Shown: positions 59,914 to 64,000 of the stretch, one piece after another
Position numbering within the stretch: the stretch's first letter is position 1
Layout of the letters: each line of letters opens with the position of its first letter
The notes under the pieces: model-generated
Seen by the model: the letters and a program-made list of their open reading frames with translations, nothing else
What the model was told of the DNA's origin: nothing
Databases searched by the model: none
Program-made: the position numbers and the translations under genes
NCBI RefSeq assembly: GCF_010500845.1
Contig: NZ_JAAAMI010000003.1
Coordinates: 421,157-485,156 of the forward strand
DNA from: Flagellimonas sediminis
GTDB lineage: Bacteria; Bacteroidota; Bacteroidia; Flavobacteriales; Flavobacteriaceae
Length of the DNA stretch: 64,000 bases
Direction: 5' to 3'

Positions 59914-61242
59914 ATGGAACAGGGTAATTATTCAGTAGGGTTGGATATTGGAACTACCAAGATCGTGGCGATCATCGGTAGGGAAAATGAGTATGGAAAA
60001 ATTGAGATACTGGGCACCGGAAGGTCCAAAAGCTTGGGGGTGCACCGTGGTGTGGTCAACAACATCACCCAGACCATTTCCTCCATTCAACAAGCAGTGG
60101 AACAGGCCGAATTGAATTCTGGGCTAAAAATAGGTTCCGTTGTGGTGGGCATTGCAGGCCAGCACATCAGAAGCCTCCAACATAGCGATTACATCACCAG
60201 GCCAAACTCTGAAGAGGTCATCAATGATGAGGATTTGGACAAGTTGGTCAACCAAGTGTACAAGTTGGTCATGCTTCCCGGTGAGGAGATCATTCATGTA
60301 TTGCCGCAGGAATATAAAGTGGACGGCCAATCCGAGATCAAACATCCAAAAGGAATGTACGGTGGGCGTTTGGAGGCCAATTTCCATGTAGTGGTCGGTC
60401 AGGTATCATCCATCAAAAATGTAGGTAGGTGTATCAAAAGCGCCGGACTGGATCTGGGCAGCATCACGTTGGAACCCTTGGCATCTGCAGATGCGGTATT
60501 GAGCCAAGAAGAGAAAGAAGCGGGCGTGGCCCTAATCGATATAGGAGGTGGAACCACGGATTTGGCCATTTTTAAGGATGGGATCATTCGTCATACCTCT
60601 GTCATTCCGTTTGGTGGCAATGTGATCACCGAGGATATCAAGGAAGGCTGCTCTATTATCGAGAAGCAGGCCGAACTGTTGAAGATAAAGTTCGGTTCCG
60701 CTTGGCCAGGGGAGAACAAGGATAACGAAATCGTGTCCATCCCAGGGCTTAGAGGTCGTGAGCCCAAGGAAATCACCCTTAAAAACCTTTCCAAAATCAT
60801 TCACGCACGAGTGGTGGAAATCGTGGAACAGGTTTATGTGGAAATCAAAAACTATGGCCACGAGGAGCAAAAGAAAAAATTGATCGCCGGTATTGTGTTG
60901 ACCGGTGGTGGAAGCCAATTGAAGCATTTAAAGCAGTTGGTGGAGTACATCACTGGCATGGATACCCGTATTGGTTACCCTAATGAGCATTTGGCGGGTG
61001 ATTCCGATGAGGAGATTGCCAGTCCATTGTATGCCACGGCCGTAGGATTGTTGATGAAGGCCTTGGAGACCAAAAAGAGAACCTTGGTCCTGGAACAGGG
61101 AGAAATCCATGAAGAAGAGAAAGTGTTGGTGGAGCAGGACCATATGGGCGGACAAACCAATGTGTCCACGCACAAAGAGAGAAAATCCATATTTGATAAG
61201 TGGTCGGAAAAGTTGAAGGACTTTTTGGACAACGCAGAATAA
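59914..61242 (+). CDS. ftsA: Cell-division ATPase FtsA
   Basis: The 442-residue actin-like protein tethers FtsZ to the membrane. VGLDIGTTKIVAIIG is phosphate-1, IDIGGGTTDLAIF phosphate-2 and VLTGGGSQL the adenosine motif. The C-terminus ends in an amphipathic helix-like stretch (FDKWSEKLKDFLDNAE) that would be the membrane-targeting segment. It starts 3 bases after ftsQ. Confidence 0.95.
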   Translation: MEQGNYSVGLDIGTTKIVAIIGRENEYGKIEILGTGRSKSLGVHRGVVNNITQTISSIQQAVEQAELNSGLKIGSVVVGIAGQHIRSLQHSDYITRPNSEEVINDEDLDKLVNQVYKLVMLPGEEIIHVLPQEYKVDGQSEIKHPKGMYGGRLEANFHVVVGQVSSIKNVGRCIKSAGLDLGSITLEPLASADAVLSQEEKEAGVALIDIGGGTTDLAIFKDGIIRHTSVIPFGGNVITEDIKEGCSIIEKQAELLKIKFGSAWPGENKDNEIVSIPGLRGREPKEITLKNLSKIIHARVVEIVEQVYVEIKNYGHEEQKKKLIAGIVLTGGGSQLKHLKQLVEYITGMDTRIGYPNEHLAGDSDEEIASPLYATAVGLLMKALETKKRTLVLEQGEIHEEEKVLVEQDHMGGQTNVSTHKERKSIFDKWSEKLKDFLDNAE

Positions 61243-61268
61243 TAACCCCATAAAGAAACACATCTGTC

Positions 61269-63242
61269 ATGAGTAAGAACACTGAATTTGACAACATCGC
61301 TTTTGATTTGCCCAAGAACAAGAGCAACGTAATAAAAGTTATAGGAGTAGGTGGCGGCGGTAGCAATGCCATCAACCACATGTTCCAGGCTGGCATCAAC
61401 GGAGTGGACTTTGTGATCTGCAATACCGATGCCCAGGCATTACAGAACAGTCCTGTACCCAACAAGATTCAATTGGGGGTTTCCCTTACCGAAGGTCTTG
61501 GTGCCGGTGCCAACCCCGAAGTTGGGGAACAGGCCGCGTTGGAAAGTATGGAAGAGATCAAGAGCATGTTTGGGCAAAACACCAAAATGGCTTTTATTAC
61601 CGCGGGTATGGGAGGTGGAACCGGAACCGGGGCAGCTCCGATCCTTGCCAAATTGGCCAAGGAAATGGATGTGTTGACCGTTGGTATCGTGACCATTCCC
61701 TTCCAATTTGAAGGAGCCATGCGTAACAAACAGGCACAATTGGGGATAGAAAAATTGCGTGCCAATGTGGATTCCCTTATTGTGATCAACAACAACAAAC
61801 TCCGTGAGGTGTACGGCAATCTTGGGTTTAAGGCCGGCTTTTCAAAAGCGGATGAAGTTTTGGCCACTGCGGCAAGGGGTATTGCAGAGGTCATTACGCA
61901 TCACTACACACAAAATATCGACCTTAGGGATGCCAAGACCGTACTTTCCAATAGTGGTACGGCCATTATGGGCTCCGCTACGGCATCCGGTTCCGCAAGG
62001 GCCACGGAAGCCATTATGAAAGCCTTGGATTCTCCCTTGTTGAACGATAACAAAATCAATGGGGCCAAAAACGTATTGTTACTTATTGTTTCCGGTTCAA
62101 AGGAAATTACCATTGATGAGATAGGTGAAATCAACGATCATATCCAAATAGAGGCAGGACATGGTGCCAACATCATCATGGGTGTGGGCGAGGATGAAAG
62201 TTTGGGCGAGGCCATTGCTGTTACTGTCATTGCCACAGGTTTCAACGTGGACCAACAGGACAACATCGTGAACACGGAATCCAAAAAGGTTTTTTACACT
62301 TTGGAAGATGAGCAAACGGCCCAACAGGATTTGACCCCCGAGGCTACCTCCATCCAAGAAGTGAAAGTGGTTCAACCCGTTGTAGTGGAACCTGAACCGA
62401 GCATTGTAAAGCATACCTTGGAAGTGGATGAAGTGGAAGAGGTAATAGAGGTAAAGCCCCAAATGAAGAGGCAAGAACCTGACTTGGTGCCCACAACCAG
62501 TTATATCCGAAATTTTAATGTGTTCTACGAAGAGGTGGTGCCTGAGTACGTGGAGGATGACTTTATCATTATCGAGGCCAAAAATATCATCAACAATATT
62601 GAGGTGATAGATGCCGAGGTTATTGCACCAAGGGCGAATGAAGACCAATTCACCTTGAGTTTTGATATGCCCCTTAATAACCAAGAAGAGGAAGAAGATG
62701 AAAGGGAGCACACCATAACCTTCAATTTAGAGGATGGTATCGGGGACGTGAACGTAAATGAATATGTAGAGGTAAAACCGGTATTGGAGTATAGGAACCA
62801 AGGTGAGACCCGTTACAACCTTGAAGAGTACATGGAACTTGAAAACAAGTTGACCGGGGCAAGGTCCATGGCGGAAACCCATGAACCCAAACTGGTGGAG
62901 AATGAGTTGGTTTTCGAGAAAAAGACCATCAAGTTAGAGACCGCCCAACAACAAGAGGAAACCGTTGATAGTTTGGATCCCATGAACAGCCCCATAAACG
63001 AAATTTTAAGGGAAAGGGCTGATGAGCGTAGAAGGAAATTGAAGAATTTTAACTACAAGTTCCAAAGTAATAGAAGCAGCATCGATGAAATTGAGAAACA
63101 ACCAGCCTATAAAAGACAGGGAGTGGACCTGAACGATGTGCCAAGAGAACAGAAAGTATCCAGGACCACATTGAGTGAGGATAGCAATGATGACCTACAG
63201 TTGCGTTCCAATAACTCATTCCTGCACGATAATGTTGATTAG
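61269..63242 (+). CDS. ftsZ: Cell-division GTPase FtsZ with long C-terminal linker
   Basis: The 657-residue tubulin homologue forms the Z-ring. The GTPase core (about 1-330) is standard, with GGGTGTG at 115-121 and GGGGSNAINHM near residue 30. The remainder is a long acidic, low-complexity linker (about 335-600), followed by the conserved C-terminal peptide KQPAYKRQGVDL (610-621) that binds FtsA and other partners. The last 35 residues extend past that peptide. E. coli FtsZ has 383 residues, so the tail is unusually long, but this is typical of Flavobacteriia. A terminator follows at 63279. Confidence 0.95.
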   Translation: MSKNTEFDNIAFDLPKNKSNVIKVIGVGGGGSNAINHMFQAGINGVDFVICNTDAQALQNSPVPNKIQLGVSLTEGLGAGANPEVGEQAALESMEEIKSMFGQNTKMAFITAGMGGGTGTGAAPILAKLAKEMDVLTVGIVTIPFQFEGAMRNKQAQLGIEKLRANVDSLIVINNNKLREVYGNLGFKAGFSKADEVLATAARGIAEVITHHYTQNIDLRDAKTVLSNSGTAIMGSATASGSARATEAIMKALDSPLLNDNKINGAKNVLLLIVSGSKEITIDEIGEINDHIQIEAGHGANIIMGVGEDESLGEAIAVTVIATGFNVDQQDNIVNTESKKVFYTLEDEQTAQQDLTPEATSIQEVKVVQPVVVEPEPSIVKHTLEVDEVEEVIEVKPQMKRQEPDLVPTTSYIRNFNVFYEEVVPEYVEDDFIIIEAKNIINNIEVIDAEVIAPRANEDQFTLSFDMPLNNQEEEEDEREHTITFNLEDGIGDVNVNEYVEVKPVLEYRNQGETRYNLEEYMELENKLTGARSMAETHEPKLVENELVFEKKTIKLETAQQQEETVDSLDPMNSPINEILRERADERRRKLKNFNYKFQSNRSSIDEIEKQPAYKRQGVDLNDVPREQKVSRTTLSEDSNDDLQLRSNNSFLHDNVD

Positions 63243-63278
63243 TAGTGTTTAAATTAACATCCATTTTTAATGGAAAGC

Positions 63279-63317
63279 ATAAACCCGGAAGTGAAATACT
63301 TTCGGGTTTATTTTTTA
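63279..63317 (+). terminator. Terminator of the dcw cluster
   Basis: ATAAACCCG at 63279-63287 pairs with CGGGTTTAT at 63303-63311, with further pairing inside (AAGT/ACTT), followed by T residues. It is 37 bases after the ftsZ stop. Confidence 0.85.
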
Positions 63318-63342
63318 TCTTCGCAGCCCAAAATAGATAGAA

Positions 63343-63795
63343 ATGGGTTTGCAGGATAAGGTAATGATCGAGATGAAAACAGCAATGAAGGCAAAGGATA
63401 CCGTTGCTTTGGAATCATTGCGTGCCATCAAGTCCGCTATTTTGTTGGCAAAGACCGAAACAGGTGCCGGCGCCGAACTTTCGGAGGAAGAAGAAGTGAA
63501 ACTGATTCAAAAGTTGGTAAAACAACGAAAGGATAGTGCCGCTATCTATCAACAACAAGGTCGTGAGGATTTGGCAGGACCAGAACTTGCACAAGTAGCG
63601 GTAATCGAGAAATTCTTGCCCGAACAATTGTCCGAAGAAGAAATTGAAAAGGTGGTGCTGAAAACCATTGCATCCGTTGGTGCTTCGGGAATGCAGGATA
63701 TGGGTAAAGTTATGGGCATTGTTTCCAAGGAGTTGGCAGGACAAGCCGATGGCAAGACCATTTCCAACATCGTTAAGGCAAAACTTAGTTCTTAA
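63343..63795 (+). CDS. GatB/YqeY domain-containing protein
   Basis: The 150-residue helical protein is a YqeY homologue, related to the tRNA-binding tail domain of the GatB amidotransferase subunit. MIEMKTAMKAKDTVALESLRAIKSA and MGKVMGIVSKELAGQADGK match the family. A role with tRNA is inferred from the related domain; direct function is unknown. A TATCTTCG box at 63316-63323, overlapping the end of the ftsZ terminator, may be its promoter. A tRNA-Arg gene follows 10 bases after its stop. Confidence 0.9.
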   Translation: MGLQDKVMIEMKTAMKAKDTVALESLRAIKSAILLAKTETGAGAELSEEEEVKLIQKLVKQRKDSAAIYQQQGREDLAGPELAQVAVIEKFLPEQLSEEEIEKVVLKTIASVGASGMQDMGKVMGIVSKELAGQADGKTISNIVKAKLSS

Positions 63796-63804
63796 TATTT
63801 TAAT

Positions 63805-63878
63805 GGCCCAGTAGTTCAACTGGATAGAATATCAGATTTCGGCTCTGAGGGTTGGGGGTTCGAATCCTCCCTGGGTCA
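63805..63878 (+). tRNA. tRNA-Arg (anticodon UCG)
   Basis: A 74-base cloverleaf is complete. Acceptor GGCCCAG pairs with CTGGGTC (one G-U pair). The anticodon stem TCAGA/TCTGA encloses loop TTTCGGC, with anticodon TCG at 63839-63841. The T-stem GGGGG/CCTCC encloses TTCGAAT. The discriminator base is A and CCA is not encoded. It would read CGA-family Arg codons. Confidence 0.95.
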
Positions 63879-63880
63879 CT

Positions 63881-63922
63881 AAACGGGATTTTTCACAAAT
63901 TGAGTGGAATTTCCCGTTTTTT
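63881..63922 (+). terminator. Terminator after tRNA-Arg
   Basis: AAACGGGA (63881-63888) and TCCCGTTT (63912-63919) form an eight-pair stem followed by a T run. The last 78 bases (63923-64000) show no gene. Confidence 0.82.
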
Positions 63923-64000
63923 ATTTCCTTCAAATTACCTGAAAACGAACCGATTGTGCCAAAAATTTCGTTGACCCGAAAAGTTTGAACTGCTTTGTTT

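Noticed and set aside
62097..62711. A 204-codon minus-strand open frame inside ftsZ
   Set aside because: It is antisense to the acidic FtsZ linker; low complexity there leaves other frames open by chance.
1..64000. CRISPR arrays, transposases, integrases, rRNA genes or prophage modules
   Set aside because: None found; gene content and base composition look uniform and chromosomal throughout.

Overview
The window looks like chromosomal core sequence from a marine member of the Flavobacteriaceae (Bacteroidota), close to the Muricauda/Allomuricauda type. The signs are gliding genes gldA, gldB and gldC, Bacteroidota-type promoters (TTG, then TAnnTTTG), many N-terminal signals ending in a glutamine, a metH gene split in two, and a DAHP synthase fused to chorismate mutase. 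The genus is an inference. I see no insertion sequence, prophage, CRISPR array or resistance island.

Layout: 1-4600 holds one-carbon metabolism (metH in two parts, metF). 4860-11100 holds envelope genes: a PagL-like lipid A deacylase, a head-GIN lipoprotein, a penicillin-binding-type serine hydrolase, a membrane-anchored LuxR regulator and a large outer-membrane barrel. 11109-13993 holds a PLP decarboxylase, a truncated globin and gldA. 14183-18357 is a self-contained Phe/Tyr operon (pheA, aminotransferase, tyrA, DAHP synthase/chorismate mutase). It is preceded by a previously unannotated 23-residue leader peptide with ten aromatic residues and a matching terminator/antiterminator. 18417-27051 contains a second head-GIN protein, rsgA-dtd, and three tandem DUF3857/transglutaminase-like genes, the first broken by one frameshift. 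27114-34721 contains mazG, aroA, queA, rlmN, a polyprenyl synthase and a sigma factor/anti-sigma-like/outer-membrane protein set. 34773-41339 contains small conserved genes, a 2OG oxygenase, an S15 peptidase, dnaG and a LuxR-type response regulator. 41500-47563 contains nadE, gldB-gldC, pirin, an AraC regulator, engB and a hydrolase.

47736-63242 is a compact division and cell wall (dcw) cluster: mraZ, rsmH, ftsL, ftsI, murE, mraY, murD, ftsW, murG, murC, ftsQ, ftsA, ftsZ. Most genes touch or overlap. murF, ddl and murB are absent from it. Upstream of mraZ are GTGG repeats with 10-bp spacing, which look like the MraZ operator. A yqeY-like gene and a tRNA-Arg(UCG) close the window.

Points most worth a second look: the aromatic leader-peptide attenuator, the MraZ boxes, a DnaG primase whose zinc-finger ligands are all replaced, a response regulator with Glu at the phospho-acceptor position, and the frameshifted DUF3857 gene. 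About one gene in five appears to start with TTG or GTG.
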